A stretch of 47,815 bases of DNA from Bacillota bacterium (GTDB lineage: Bacteria; Bacillota; Clostridia; Acetivibrionales; DSM-1351): assembly GCA_023433945.1 (NCBI GenBank), contig JAEYTP010000139.1, forward strand, positions 1 to 47,815, written 5' to 3'. Below the pieces are notes generated by a model. It saw only the letters and a program-made list of their open reading frames with translations. It made no database searches and was not told where the DNA came from. Of the stretch, positions 8,202 to 16,961 are shown piece after piece (within the stretch, counting starts at the first letter, position 1; the number at the start of each line of letters is the position of its first letter). Position numbers and translations under genes: made by a program.

Positions 8202-9929
8202 ATGAGAAAGCTCATGCTAGGTAATGAAGCTGTTGCAAGAGGTGCGTATGAAGCTGGCTGTACAGTAGCTTCCGCATATCCAGGTACACCAAGTACTGAG
8301 ATTACGGAGTACATTTCAACATATGATGATATTTATTCAGAATGGGCACCAAACGAGAAGGTAGCAATGGAAGTTGCAATTGGTGCTTCAATTGTGGGTG
8401 CACGTTCAATTTGTGCCATGAAGCATGTAGGGTTGAATGTTGCTGCTGACCCATTATTCACAGTATCTTACTCAGGAGTAAATGGCGGCCTTGTAATAAT
8501 GGTTGCTGACGACCCTGGAATGCACAGTTCACAAAATGAACAGGATAGCAGATTTTATGCAAGAGCATCCAAGGTTCCAATGTTAGAACCAGCGGATAGC
8601 CAAGAGTGTAAGGATTACGTAAAAAAGGCATTCGAAATAAGTGAGCAGTTTGACACACCAGTAATAGTAAGGCTTACTACCAGGGTATCTCATTCTCAAA
8701 GCGTTGTAGAACTTTCAGAAAAAGAGGATTATCAACTCAAGGAATACATAAAAAATACAGAAAAGAACGTAATGATGCCTGCCATGGCTAAAAAAAGACA
8801 TGTTGTGGTTGAAAAGAGAATGGCAGAACTCAGAGAATATAGCAATACCAGCAATTTAAATACTATTGAGTACAACAACACTGATATTGGTGTTATTACT
8901 AGTGGAGTTTGCTATCAGTATGTTAAAGAAGCTGCTCCTAATGCATCAGTTCTCAAGATTGGTATGGTTCATCCAATACCAGAAAAGCTGATTGAAGAAT
9001 TCGCAAAAAAAGTTAAGACTCTATACGTAGTTGAAGAGCTAGAACCATTCTTTGAAAATCAGCTAAAGAAAATGGGCATTAATGTAATCGGCAAAGAAAA
9101 ATTAACTGTTATGGGTGAATATAGTTCACAGCTATTGGCTCAAAAGCTATTTGGAGTTAATCTTGATAAGACATCTGAAAATACTGCTCCAATTCCAGTA
9201 AGACCTCCTGTAATGTGCCCTGGATGTCCTCACAGAGGTATGTTTTATGTACTCAAGAAGCTGAAGCTCAATGTTAGTGGAGATATTGGCTGCTATACCC
9301 TTGGTGCCTTGGCTCCTAATGAATGTATGGATACATGTATATGTATGGGAGCAAGTGTTAGTGCTGCTCACGGTATGGAAATGGCAAGAGGTGCTGAATT
9401 CCGCAAAAAGACTGTTGCGGTAATAGGTGATTCAACCTTTATTCATTCGGGTATTACAGGGCTTATTGATATAGTATACAACAAGGGTAATTCTACAATT
9501 ATTATCCTGGATAATTCCATAACTGGTATGACAGGTCACCAACACAATCCAACAACGGGCTTTACAATAAAAGGTGAGCCTACCAAGCAGGTAGACCTGG
9601 AATTGCTATGTAAGGCTGTTGGGGTAGAAAGAGTTAAGGTAGTTGACCCATTTGATATAAAGGAATTTGAGAAGGTGGTTAAAGAGGAAACTGCGGCAGA
9701 TGAGCCATCCGTTATCATTTCACAGAGACCTTGTGCATTGCTCAAGAATGTTAAATTTGAGGGAGTTCAGAAGATTACAGATAAGTGCAAAAAATGTAGA
9801 ATGTGTATGAAGATAGGTTGCCCTGCTATTGTTGACAAGGGTGACTGCTTGATGATAAATCCTGCACTATGTGTTGGTTGTAAGCTCTGTACAAAGATTT
9901 GTAACTTTGGTGCTATTGAAAAAGCGTAG
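8202..9929 (+). CDS. iorA: Indolepyruvate ferredoxin oxidoreductase, alpha subunit
   Basis: IorA with IorB oxidatively decarboxylates aryl pyruvates (from Trp, Phe, Tyr) to aryl-acetyl-CoA with ferredoxin reduction. The 575-residue protein has the N-terminal pyrimidine-binding region (AYPGTPSTEI; a conserved glutamate in NEKVAMEVAIG), a C-terminal TPP domain with CPGCPHRG, GDIGCYTLG, and the GDS...N thiamine motif (VIGDSTFIHSG). It ends with two ferredoxin clusters, CKKCRMCMKIGCP and CVGCKLCTKIC. The start is ATG 8202 with GAAAGGA upstream. The leader 8080-8201 contains short inverted repeats (AAGAGCTCTT) but no riboswitch I recognise. iorB follows. Confidence 0.95.
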   Translation: MRKLMLGNEAVARGAYEAGCTVASAYPGTPSTEITEYISTYDDIYSEWAPNEKVAMEVAIGASIVGARSICAMKHVGLNVAADPLFTVSYSGVNGGLVIMVADDPGMHSSQNEQDSRFYARASKVPMLEPADSQECKDYVKKAFEISEQFDTPVIVRLTTRVSHSQSVVELSEKEDYQLKEYIKNTEKNVMMPAMAKKRHVVVEKRMAELREYSNTSNLNTIEYNNTDIGVITSGVCYQYVKEAAPNASVLKIGMVHPIPEKLIEEFAKKVKTLYVVEELEPFFENQLKKMGINVIGKEKLTVMGEYSSQLLAQKLFGVNLDKTSENTAPIPVRPPVMCPGCPHRGMFYVLKKLKLNVSGDIGCYTLGALAPNECMDTCICMGASVSAAHGMEMARGAEFRKKTVAVIGDSTFIHSGITGLIDIVYNKGNSTIIILDNSITGMTGHQHNPTTGFTIKGEPTKQVDLELLCKAVGVERVKVVDPFDIKEFEKVVKEETAADEPSVIISQRPCALLKNVKFEGVQKITDKCKKCRMCMKIGCPAIVDKGDCLMINPALCVGCKLCTKICNFGAIEKA

Positions 9930-9932
9930 TGA

Positions 9933-10034
9933 TGCAGATAGGATGTGCGATTAAGCATATTTGAGTGCGAGGCAAATTATATGAGCTGCAGATAGGATGT
10001 GCACAAAGTGTATTTGAATGCGAGGCACATATTC
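9933..10034 (+). repeat. Two imperfect 54-bp direct repeats between iorA and iorB
   Basis: Copy 1 (9933-9986) and copy 2 (9987-about 10034) both begin TGCAGATAGGATGTGC and share TATTTGARTGCGAGGCA. The second copy runs up to the iorB ribosome binding site. They fill the whole gap and do not encode anything evident. Confidence 0.85.
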
Positions 10035-10050
10035 AGAAAGGAATGATAAT

Positions 10051-10623
10051 ATGGAAAAGTTAAATCTTATGATAGTAGGTGTTGGTGGGCAGGGAACACT
10101 GCTTGCCAGTAGAATATTAGGTAACGTAGCTTTGAAGCTGGATTTTGATGTAAAAGTTTCTGAGGTACATGGAATGTCTCAGAGAGGTGGTAGTGTTGTT
10201 ACTTACGTAAAATTTGGTAAAAAAGTATACTCTCCTTTAGTTGAAAAGGGAGAAGCAGATATAATTATTGCGTTTGAACAACTCGAGGCATTAAGATGGA
10301 TTGATTATCTTCAAAAAGATGGTAAAATGATAATAAATGATCAAAAAATTGATCCAATGCCTGTAATTATTGGAAAAGCAAAGTACCCAGAAAATATTAT
10401 AGAGGGTTTGACAGCTAATCATGGAGTACTAACACTTGATGCTCTTAGCATAGCACAGCAGTGTGGGACAATAAAAGCTGTTAACATTGTACTTTTGGGT
10501 GTTATGGCTAAACAAGTAGGTGTGCAGAAGGAAATCTTCCTAGAAGCAATCCATGAAGTAGTTCCAAAGAAGGTTTTGGACGTAAATATAAAGGCATTTG
10601 AAGCAGGATATAACTATTTTTAA
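10051..10623 (+). CDS. iorB: Indolepyruvate ferredoxin oxidoreductase, beta subunit
   Basis: IorB is the gamma-domain partner (POR/KOR gamma type) of IorA. The 190-residue protein has the nucleotide-type loop GVGGQGTLLASRI, the SEVHGMSQRGGSVVTYVKFG signature and a C-terminal segment VLLGVMAKQ. ATG 10051 is preferred because GAAAGG lies just ahead; a GTG/ATG extension to 10018 would be translated from the 54-bp repeat. It is the second gene of the iorAB unit, separated from iorA by the repeat-filled 121-base gap. Confidence 0.93.
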   Translation: MEKLNLMIVGVGGQGTLLASRILGNVALKLDFDVKVSEVHGMSQRGGSVVTYVKFGKKVYSPLVEKGEADIIIAFEQLEALRWIDYLQKDGKMIINDQKIDPMPVIIGKAKYPENIIEGLTANHGVLTLDALSIAQQCGTIKAVNIVLLGVMAKQVGVQKEIFLEAIHEVVPKKVLDVNIKAFEAGYNYF

Positions 10624-10667
10624 TATATTATTTAAAGAATATATTATTTAAAGAATATATTATTTAA
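10622..10667 (+). repeat. Three tandem 16-bp AT-rich repeats after iorB
   Basis: AATATATTATTTAAAG occurs at 10622-10637 and 10638-10653, with a partial third copy to 10667, starting within the iorB stop codon. Confidence 0.85.
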
Positions 10668-10715
10668 TTTATTTTAATGACTTGTAAAATGATTAAAGAT
10701 TTGGCCTATTGCTTT

Positions 10716-10776
10716 TGCGTGGGGCGTTTTCGTAAACCCTGAAAGCCATTCCTAGGTGGGATGTTTGGCTATTAAA
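10716..10776 (+). other. Possible structured leader ahead of paaK
   Basis: Two adjacent hairpins are visible: GGGG/CG..CCC around 10721-10739 with a TTTT loop, and AGCCATTCC (10744-10752) with GGGA-TGTT-TGGCT (10758-10770). They sit 40-90 bases ahead of the paaK start in a locally GC-richer stretch. I could not match it to a T-box or to any riboswitch class I know. Confidence 0.3.
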
Positions 10777-10807
10777 TAACTAAATATCAAAATTGGGAGG
10801 CTTTTTT

Positions 10808-12109
10808 ATGAAGTATTGGAATCAGGCATGTGAATGCATGTCCAGAGAGGAAATGCGCAAGCTTCAGTCAGAGCGACTGATAAAAACTGTAAATAGGGTA
10901 TACAATAATGTACCTCTATACAGGGAAAAAATGCAGCAGAAGGGGCTTGAACCAGGGGATATCAAATCAGTTGATGATTTGAAACTGCTACCTTTTACCT
11001 ACAAACAGGATTTAAGAGATACATATCCTTTTGGACTGTTTGCTGCGCCTATGAGTGAAATTATCAGAGTTCACGCATCATCAGGAACTACTGGTAAGAA
11101 AACGGTTGTCGGCTATACAAAAAACGATATTGATGTTTGGGCCGAGGTTATGGCAAGAACACTTGCTAATGCAGGTGCAGACAAGGACTCTATTTTTCAG
11201 GTATCATATGGCTATGGATTATTTACCGGCGGCTTAGGAGCACACTATGGTGGTGAAAAGTTTGGGGCTACTGTTGTTCCGACTTCTTCGGGGAATACAA
11301 AACTCCAGCTTTCATTAATGAAGGACTTTGGCACTACTCATATTGCTTGTACTCCATCATATGCACTTTATCTTGCAGAGGAAATGGAGGAGCTTGGCAT
11401 AAAGCCTAGCGACCTCAAACTCAAAGCAGGTATTTTTGGGGCAGAGCCTTGGTCAGATAATATGAGAAGAGAAATAGAAGAAAGACTTGGTCTGAAGGCA
11501 ATTGATATCTATGGTCTTAGTGAAGTAATTGGACCAGGTGTTGCATGTGAATGTATGCACCAGTGTGGTATGCATATTCCAGAAGATCACTTTATTCCTG
11601 AAATAATTGACCCTGAAACAGAAGAAGTACTTCCATTTGGTTCAGAGGGAGAGATAGTTTTTACTACTATAACCAAGGAAGGTCTGCCACTTATCAGATA
11701 CAGAACCAGAGACATTTCTTCTCTTAACTACGATGTATGCGAATGCGGGCGTACTGAGGTGAGAATGACAAAGGTTACTGGAAGAACTGATGATATGCTG
11801 ATAATCAGAGGCGTTAATGTATTCCCATCACAGATTGAGAGTGTATTACTTGCAATAGGGGAAACAGCACCACATTATATGTTAATAGTAGATCGCGTAG
11901 ACAACCTTGATACTCTCGAGATACTTGTTGAGATTACACCTGCTTTATTTTCAGATGAAGTCAAAAAATTAGAAGATATTGAGAGAAAGATTAGAAAAGA
12001 AATTGAAAGTACTCTTGGAATAAGCGCCAAGATTAAGCTTGTTGAACCTAAATCTATTCAAAGAAGTGAAGGTAAGGCAAAGAGGGTTATTGACAAAAGA
12101 AAGGTATAA
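10808..12109 (+). CDS. paaK: Phenylacetate-CoA ligase
   Basis: The 433-residue AMP-forming enzyme activates phenylacetate or related aryl acids to CoA thioesters; in iorAB-linked clusters the reaction can run with aryl-acetyl-CoA made by IorAB. The adenylate motif is SSGTTGKKTVVGY, followed by YGLSEVIGPGVACEC, the TGRTDDMLIIRGVNVFPSQIE hinge and a C-terminal lysine in GKAKRVIDKR. Cysteines in ECMHQCGMH and CECG are common in this ligase group. ATG 10808 follows GGGAGG at 10795-10800. Context (iorAB before, ACT protein after) supports an aryl acid role. Confidence 0.93.
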   Translation: MKYWNQACECMSREEMRKLQSERLIKTVNRVYNNVPLYREKMQQKGLEPGDIKSVDDLKLLPFTYKQDLRDTYPFGLFAAPMSEIIRVHASSGTTGKKTVVGYTKNDIDVWAEVMARTLANAGADKDSIFQVSYGYGLFTGGLGAHYGGEKFGATVVPTSSGNTKLQLSLMKDFGTTHIACTPSYALYLAEEMEELGIKPSDLKLKAGIFGAEPWSDNMRREIEERLGLKAIDIYGLSEVIGPGVACECMHQCGMHIPEDHFIPEIIDPETEEVLPFGSEGEIVFTTITKEGLPLIRYRTRDISSLNYDVCECGRTEVRMTKVTGRTDDMLIIRGVNVFPSQIESVLLAIGETAPHYMLIVDRVDNLDTLEILVEITPALFSDEVKKLEDIERKIRKEIESTLGISAKIKLVEPKSIQRSEGKAKRVIDKRKV

Positions 12110-12136
12110 ATAAATAGGTGTTTCAGGGGGATACGT

Positions 12137-12709
12137 ATGAATAAGAATCTAAAGATGGTTACTCCTTTTATTATTTGTTTGGCGATATTGGGAATATGTA
12201 TTATGTTTCTTGTAGAGGACATAAATCAATATTGCTCCGAAACGATTGCTGCGCCGAATACTGCAGGTAGTACTATGACCCCTGTGAGTCTAACGGGTAT
12301 GACTCTGGATTTATATCTTTTTGATGCAAATGACTATGAAAACCCAAAGGAAATAAGGCATATTTCAGTTGAGAAAAGTGTATTTGATACGGACCTTACA
12401 AAGGCAATAAATACAGTATTGGAACCAGCTGAATTGCAAATTTCAAAGGCTTTGCTTGAAAAGGCTTCAAAAGCTATTACTATTGATATCTCAAGTGAAA
12501 CTGCCAAAAAGTTTAATGCGGGTAGTGCTGCGGGAAGAACTTTTACAAATATTCTTGCTGGTACGGTTTTACATATTCCAGGAGTTGAACTTATGACAGT
12601 AACTGTTGATGGAAAACCTTCGGTATATGAGGATCATTACAGTTTTAGCGGAGTATTCAAAAGAAGTGATACTAAGCCATTTTATATTTTCGAAGAAAGT
12701 AAAAAATAA
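12137..12709 (+). CDS. GerMN-domain-like membrane-anchored or secreted protein
   Basis: The 190-residue protein begins with a hydrophobic segment (about 8-27) that could be a signal or anchor helix, followed by about 160 residues outside. The latter has the GerMN pattern: a GMTLDLYLFDAN strand, a region with alternating helix, and ILAGTVLHIPGVELMTVTVDGKP near the end. GerMN domains occur in sporulation/germination proteins such as B. subtilis GerM and in extracellular lipoproteins. No lipobox cysteine is seen. The start is ATG with GGGGGA upstream. It lies 27 bases after paaK; whether it shares function is unclear. Assignment is moderate. Confidence 0.6.
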   Translation: MNKNLKMVTPFIICLAILGICIMFLVEDINQYCSETIAAPNTAGSTMTPVSLTGMTLDLYLFDANDYENPKEIRHISVEKSVFDTDLTKAINTVLEPAELQISKALLEKASKAITIDISSETAKKFNAGSAAGRTFTNILAGTVLHIPGVELMTVTVDGKPSVYEDHYSFSGVFKRSDTKPFYIFEESKK

Positions 12710-12735
12710 ACTCTAATTAATAGGAGGTAGAAACT

Positions 12736-13164
12736 ATGCTTGTAAAACAAATTTCAGTCTTTCTTGAAAACAAATCAGGGCGTTTGGCTGATGTTACCAA
12801 AACTTTAGCAGACAACAATATTAACATCAGTGCATTGTCAATCGCTGATACAACCGACTTTGGTATACTCAGATTAATTGTTAACAAACCTGAGGAAGCA
12901 GAGAAGGTACTTTGTGAAAATGAATTCACAGTTAGTTGTACCAATGTAATTGCTATTGGAGTTGATGATGTTCCAGGAGGGCTATCAAAAGCACTTTTAA
13001 TATTAAATGATAATAAAATTGGAATTGAGTACATGTATGCATTTGTTGGAAAGTGTGGAAATGAAGCGTTTGTTATTTTAAGGGTAGAGAATGCAGATGC
13101 AGCTATTAAAGTACTTCTTTCAAATGGCATTAAGGTCCTCGGTTGTGATGAGGTTTATAACTAA
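12736..13164 (+). CDS. Tandem ACT-domain amino-acid-sensing protein
   Basis: The 142-residue protein consists of two ACT domains (about 4-70 and 72-140), each with the strand-helix pattern typical of small-molecule binding; the first has KSGRLADVTKTLADNNINI and the second a PGGLSKALLILNDNKIGIEY segment. ACT domains bind amino acids and regulate enzymes. Stand-alone double-ACT proteins next to iorAB-paaK are common in anaerobes and are thought to sense aromatic amino acids or related ligands. The start is ATG 12736 after AGGAGG. It is the last gene of the group, followed by a strong hairpin. Confidence 0.85.
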   Translation: MLVKQISVFLENKSGRLADVTKTLADNNINISALSIADTTDFGILRLIVNKPEEAEKVLCENEFTVSCTNVIAIGVDDVPGGLSKALLILNDNKIGIEYMYAFVGKCGNEAFVILRVENADAAIKVLLSNGIKVLGCDEVYN

Positions 13165-13211
13165 CAAGATATTTATAATCTCATACTATATGATATATCA
13201 GTTTTGAATTA

Positions 13212-13245
13212 ATAAGGCGTATAACCAAAGAGTTATACGCCTTAT
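13212..13245. terminator. Strong hairpin between convergent genes
   Basis: ATAAGGCGTATAAC (13212-13225) pairs perfectly with GTTATACGCCTTAT (13232-13245) around CAAAGA. It has no clean T tract on either side, but a 14-bp stem between convergent genes most likely ends transcription. Confidence 0.6.
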
Positions 13246-13343
13246 GTTAGATTTAGACATTAAAAAATGATTATAATATTATATTAATATAACTAGTGTA
13301 GTATTTTAAATTATAATTATGTGACTTTCTCTTTCTTTTATAG

Positions 13344-14360
13344 TTACTTTATTTGTTCTAATGCCCCTTGATAGGCATTGATAACCTTATCGCACCAAGC
13401 ATCAAAGTCAGGGTCCTCCTGCTGTAATTGAGGATTGCTTAAAACATTATCCAGCAGCAGCCTTATACCTTGATCAAATCTAACGGTAGCATTAAAACCA
13501 GGAACCAGTCTTTTTAGCTTGGAATTATCAAATACGACTGTATTTGACTTATCGCCGATAAGTGAACCGTTAAAATCATACTTACTGCCACAAATACTTA
13601 AGAATTCTGAAGAAATGTGAACCGCTTTTAGCTCAACACCAAGTGCATCGGCAATTATCTGGTATATTTGATTCCAAGTCAAACTTTCGTCAGAGGTAAT
13701 ATGTATTGCTTCGCCGATGGCATGTATGTTGCCCATAAGTCCGATAAAACCTTTTGCAAAGTCAGTATTATGAGTAAGAGTCCAAAGAGAAGAGCCATCA
13801 CCATGAATTATAACTGGCTTACCTTCAAGCATTCTCTTCGCAACCTGCCAGCTGCCATTTGATCCATGTACGCCTAGAGGAATCCTGCGGTTGTCATAGG
13901 TATGGCTTGGTCTAACTATAGTGATAGGGAAACCATTATTTCTATATTCCTGCATCAATCTTTCTTCACAAGCTATCTTATTTCTGGAATACTCCCAAAA
14001 TGGATTGGATAGTGGGGTAGACTCAGTAATGTTATAATGTGAAAGCGGCTTCTGGTAAGCAGATGCCGAACTAATGAAGATATACTGACTTGTTTTCCCA
14101 CTAAACAACCTGATATCTCTCTCAATATGCTCTGGCGTGAATGCAATAAAATCAGCAACAACATCAAAATGCAATTCTTTTATTAACTCTGAAACAGCCT
14201 TTTCATCATTGATATCGCATTTTAAGATTTTAGTACCCTTTGGTAGACTGTCATTTCTGTTACCTCTATTCAACAAATACAAGTCCCAGCCATACTCGTG
14301 CAAAACCTGGGTTATTGCTGAACTAATAATACCGGTACCTCCTATAAATAACGCTCTCAT
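13344..14360 (-). CDS. NAD-dependent epimerase/dehydratase family (extended SDR) protein
   Basis: The 338-residue protein starts with the Rossmann nucleotide-binding loop GGTGIISSAI, then LLNRGN for the cofactor ribose, and carries ISSASAY and the catalytic YSRNK (YxxxK). The rest is a substrate-binding domain ending in a helix with YQGALEQIK. The pattern places it among nucleoside-sugar-type or mRNA-binding-like atypical SDRs, and the substrate cannot be read from the sequence. The start is ATG 14360, with AAAGGA about nine bases upstream on the minus strand. It lies alone between the ACT and transglutaminase genes. Confidence 0.82.
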   Translation of the reverse strand: MRALFIGGTGIISSAITQVLHEYGWDLYLLNRGNRNDSLPKGTKILKCDINDEKAVSELIKELHFDVVADFIAFTPEHIERDIRLFSGKTSQYIFISSASAYQKPLSHYNITESTPLSNPFWEYSRNKIACEERLMQEYRNNGFPITIVRPSHTYDNRRIPLGVHGSNGSWQVAKRMLEGKPVIIHGDGSSLWTLTHNTDFAKGFIGLMGNIHAIGEAIHITSDESLTWNQIYQIIADALGVELKAVHISSEFLSICGSKYDFNGSLIGDKSNTVVFDNSKLKRLVPGFNATVRFDQGIRLLLDNVLSNPQLQQEDPDFDAWCDKVINAYQGALEQIK

Positions 14361-14465
14361 CTAATCAATCCTTTCTTCTATTAGAAATCAATATAATTAT
14401 ATCACAGAAATCAGTATGCTAATTATTGGAATCAAGCGGAGGCAAGTTTCACGTGCCTTTAGGTA

Positions 14466-14550
14466 AGATATAAGGGCAGTCTATGCCCTTATATCTCAAA
14501 TCTCAAATCTCAAATCTTATATCTATATCTCATATCTTATATTTTATATC
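14466..14550 (-). repeat. Hairpin followed by a heptanucleotide repeat tract
   Basis: A 13-bp stem AGATATAAGGGCA (14466-14478) with TGCCCTTATATCT (14484-14496) is followed by about eight degenerate 7-bp units (ATCTCAA-like, from 14492 to about 14545). The tract begins at the stop of the transglutaminase gene, when read on the minus strand. The hairpin may terminate that operon, though no T tract follows. Confidence 0.75.
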
Positions 14551-16958
14551 TTGCCTCTTATTAGCTTCATAAAATAGTACTTTTTCCTACCCAAACGTCG
14601 CTTTGTTATAAGGAGTAAGACTTGAATACAGTTTACAACACATAACTTCTCTTCTTCAGACAATTCATTTTGAGTATATCTGGCAGTAATGAAATAATTC
14701 ATTACTTTACTAAAGTCAAATTTATTAAAGGAGTTACCCCTAAAGTCAAGGAACTTTTCTACCCTAAAACCATACTGGGATGGGGTTTCAGCTGCATTAA
14801 TAGCCATGTCTTGCAAGGAAAGTACGGAAAACATATACTCAAATGACATCAATACCGACTTGTTGGGCTCTGCTTTTTGTATTTTCTTTAACATGAAGGT
14901 ATGTTTGAGCTTATTTCTAGTTGCAAGTATGACCAAGGCCAAAATTACTTCTACTAAAAAACCTACTACTATTTTTAAAGCCTCATTATCGTCGTCATCT
15001 TCATTATCTGTAGGTACGTTAACCATATTAATATTGTTTTGTTGATTGCCGTATTTCTTCATCATTTCCATATAATCTACATATGTAGAGCCTGACATGG
15101 AAGAGTCTACGTGAACGGTTTGATTGGTACCCTCATACATATTGGCAACAAATGGCGCGGTGGGTTCAAACTGTATCCATCCAAAACCCTCAAAGTAGAC
15201 TTCTACCCAAGCATGGGCTTGTTTTGAGGTAACCTTGTAGATACCTTTATTAGAGGTAGGCGGTAAAATATAACCTTCAACGTATCTTGCTGGTATTCCA
15301 ATACTTCTTAGCATCACCACCATGGAGCTAGCATAATAGGTGCAATAGCCTTTTTTGCTTTCAAACAAGAAATAATCAACGAAATCTTGATTACGTGGTG
15401 TTCTACCCGGTTTTAGTGTATAAACATAATTTGTTGAGAGATAATTCTCTATTGACTTTGCCTTGTCATAATTACTTTCAGAGTTTTTTGTTATTTGTTC
15501 GGCAAGGTCATAAACCCTCTGAGGTATAGTATTTGGTAATGACAAATAGGTATTATATATATTTTCAGACCTTTTAATAAGTGTATCTAGTATGTTGGGG
15601 TCACCATCCATGCTAAGCTTTACTATTGAATTTGATTTCTTATATTCAGCATACATTCCTTTGTGACTTTCCCTAATGCTTTCTATAAACTTAGTATCTG
15701 TAAGATTTAGGTTTGTGTATTTAATAAAATATTTGAAATCCTTTTCCTTTGCTTTTTGGAGAAGGAGAATACCCTCATTATTTTTTAACAATGGCTGTGC
15801 TTGCTTAAATGTTATTTCATGTGTTTTAGCAGGAACAAAAATGGATCTGGTCCTCATGTTTACAAAGGTAATATCAATATCAGAATCTACTTCATAGCTA
15901 GGACCAGAGTTATCTAAACCAGAAATAGATAAACCAGAAATTGGTGTTTTTCTAGTAAATGCCCCAAGCTTGTATTCTTCAACGTCATCGCTTATTTCCT
16001 TGATATATGTATTCGTTTTATTATCAACTGAAGCATATTCGTTACTGGTATTATACCATTGTCTTCCATCATAAAGAATGGGGGTATATGCCTTTAAATA
16101 TATGTTTGAATAGGAGGATCTTACATTCATAACATGAATATTATCGGGATTTATGTTTCCGCCAAGCAATCCTCCCTTACTGTTGAAACCTACACCTGAT
16201 AAGCTAAAAGAGTCAAAGGACTCTATACGAGTTCCATAAAAGTAATCCTCGATACTAGTGATTCTATCATTTAGCCATTTTATCTCAACAGGTGTACTGC
16301 TATAGGGCATTGTATTAGTGATTAGGAGTGTAATTGCACATACCGGGAGAATATAGATTAAGTATAGAATTTTATTCTCTATAGTGTAATCAGATTTTTT
16401 TGATCTAACCCTTACTACATCAAATAGATAATACAAGAAGAATGTTCCGATGAATAAATAAAAAGTAACCTGAGATGCCAAAAAATTAAGCATTATTTGA
16501 CTTAGGAATATACTACATCCCAAAATAGCAATAACATAAATATTAAAAAACTTCACAGTAAAGAGGTAAATAAATATTGTTATAAAAGCTGCTATAAATA
16601 TTTCTGTTATTAGAATAAAAGCTCTGTCCTGATAAATATATCCGGTGACAGTATCAACTATCCAGAAGATATAATTATCCAAGAAGTTAAAAATTCCCCT
16701 GGTTCCAATGGTTGAAGCAGTATAGAATAAGTATGTACCAGCGCCAAATAAAAGGGTGATTACACTTATAAGTGTTGTAATCTTGTTATATAATAAAGGA
16801 ACCAGTAAAACTGCAATAATAATAACAATACCTAGTAACTCAGTACTTACTGTTGCAGTCATACAAAAAGATGACCATATGGACTGACATAGACTATATG
16901 ACATCAGTATTGTCAGAATGCAGTATGCAATTGTATCTAACAATTTTGTCTTTTTCAT
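14544..16958 (-). CDS. TgpA-type transmembrane transglutaminase-like protein
   Basis: The 804-residue protein has about seven N-terminal membrane helices (residues about 8-215), a large outside region, and a transglutaminase core with C539 in KGYCTYYASS, H582 in QAHAWVEVYF and E598 in FEPTAP, where many members carry Asp or Glu. A further helix follows near 660, and the tail (about 710-804) resembles the C-terminal DUF4129 region. Such proteins are encoded with MoxR and DUF58 and are thought to act at the cell surface; the chemistry is unproven. The start is ATG 16958, with AGGAG overlapping the DUF58 gene end, so it is translationally close-coupled. Confidence 0.88.
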   Translation of the reverse strand: MKKTKLLDTIAYCILTILMSYSLCQSIWSSFCMTATVSTELLGIVIIIAVLLVPLLYNKITTLISVITLLFGAGTYLFYTASTIGTRGIFNFLDNYIFWIVDTVTGYIYQDRAFILITEIFIAAFITIFIYLFTVKFFNIYVIAILGCSIFLSQIMLNFLASQVTFYLFIGTFFLYYLFDVVRVRSKKSDYTIENKILYLIYILPVCAITLLITNTMPYSSTPVEIKWLNDRITSIEDYFYGTRIESFDSFSLSGVGFNSKGGLLGGNINPDNIHVMNVRSSYSNIYLKAYTPILYDGRQWYNTSNEYASVDNKTNTYIKEISDDVEEYKLGAFTRKTPISGLSISGLDNSGPSYEVDSDIDITFVNMRTRSIFVPAKTHEITFKQAQPLLKNNEGILLLQKAKEKDFKYFIKYTNLNLTDTKFIESIRESHKGMYAEYKKSNSIVKLSMDGDPNILDTLIKRSENIYNTYLSLPNTIPQRVYDLAEQITKNSESNYDKAKSIENYLSTNYVYTLKPGRTPRNQDFVDYFLFESKKGYCTYYASSMVVMLRSIGIPARYVEGYILPPTSNKGIYKVTSKQAHAWVEVYFEGFGWIQFEPTAPFVANMYEGTNQTVHVDSSMSGSTYVDYMEMMKKYGNQQNNINMVNVPTDNEDDDDNEALKIVVGFLVEVILALVILATRNKLKHTFMLKKIQKAEPNKSVLMSFEYMFSVLSLQDMAINAAETPSQYGFRVEKFLDFRGNSFNKFDFSKVMNYFITARYTQNELSEEEKLCVVNCIQVLLLITKRRLGRKKYYFMKLIRGKI

Positions 16959-16961
16959 GTT

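Noticed and set aside
10716..10776. T-box or known riboswitch ahead of paaK
   Set aside because: The GGTGGGATG stretch only loosely recalls the T-box bulge and no specifier or antiterminator arrangement was found; retained only as an unclassified structure.
12717..13130. 137-residue minus-strand frame
   Set aside because: Shadow of the double ACT gene with no start signal.
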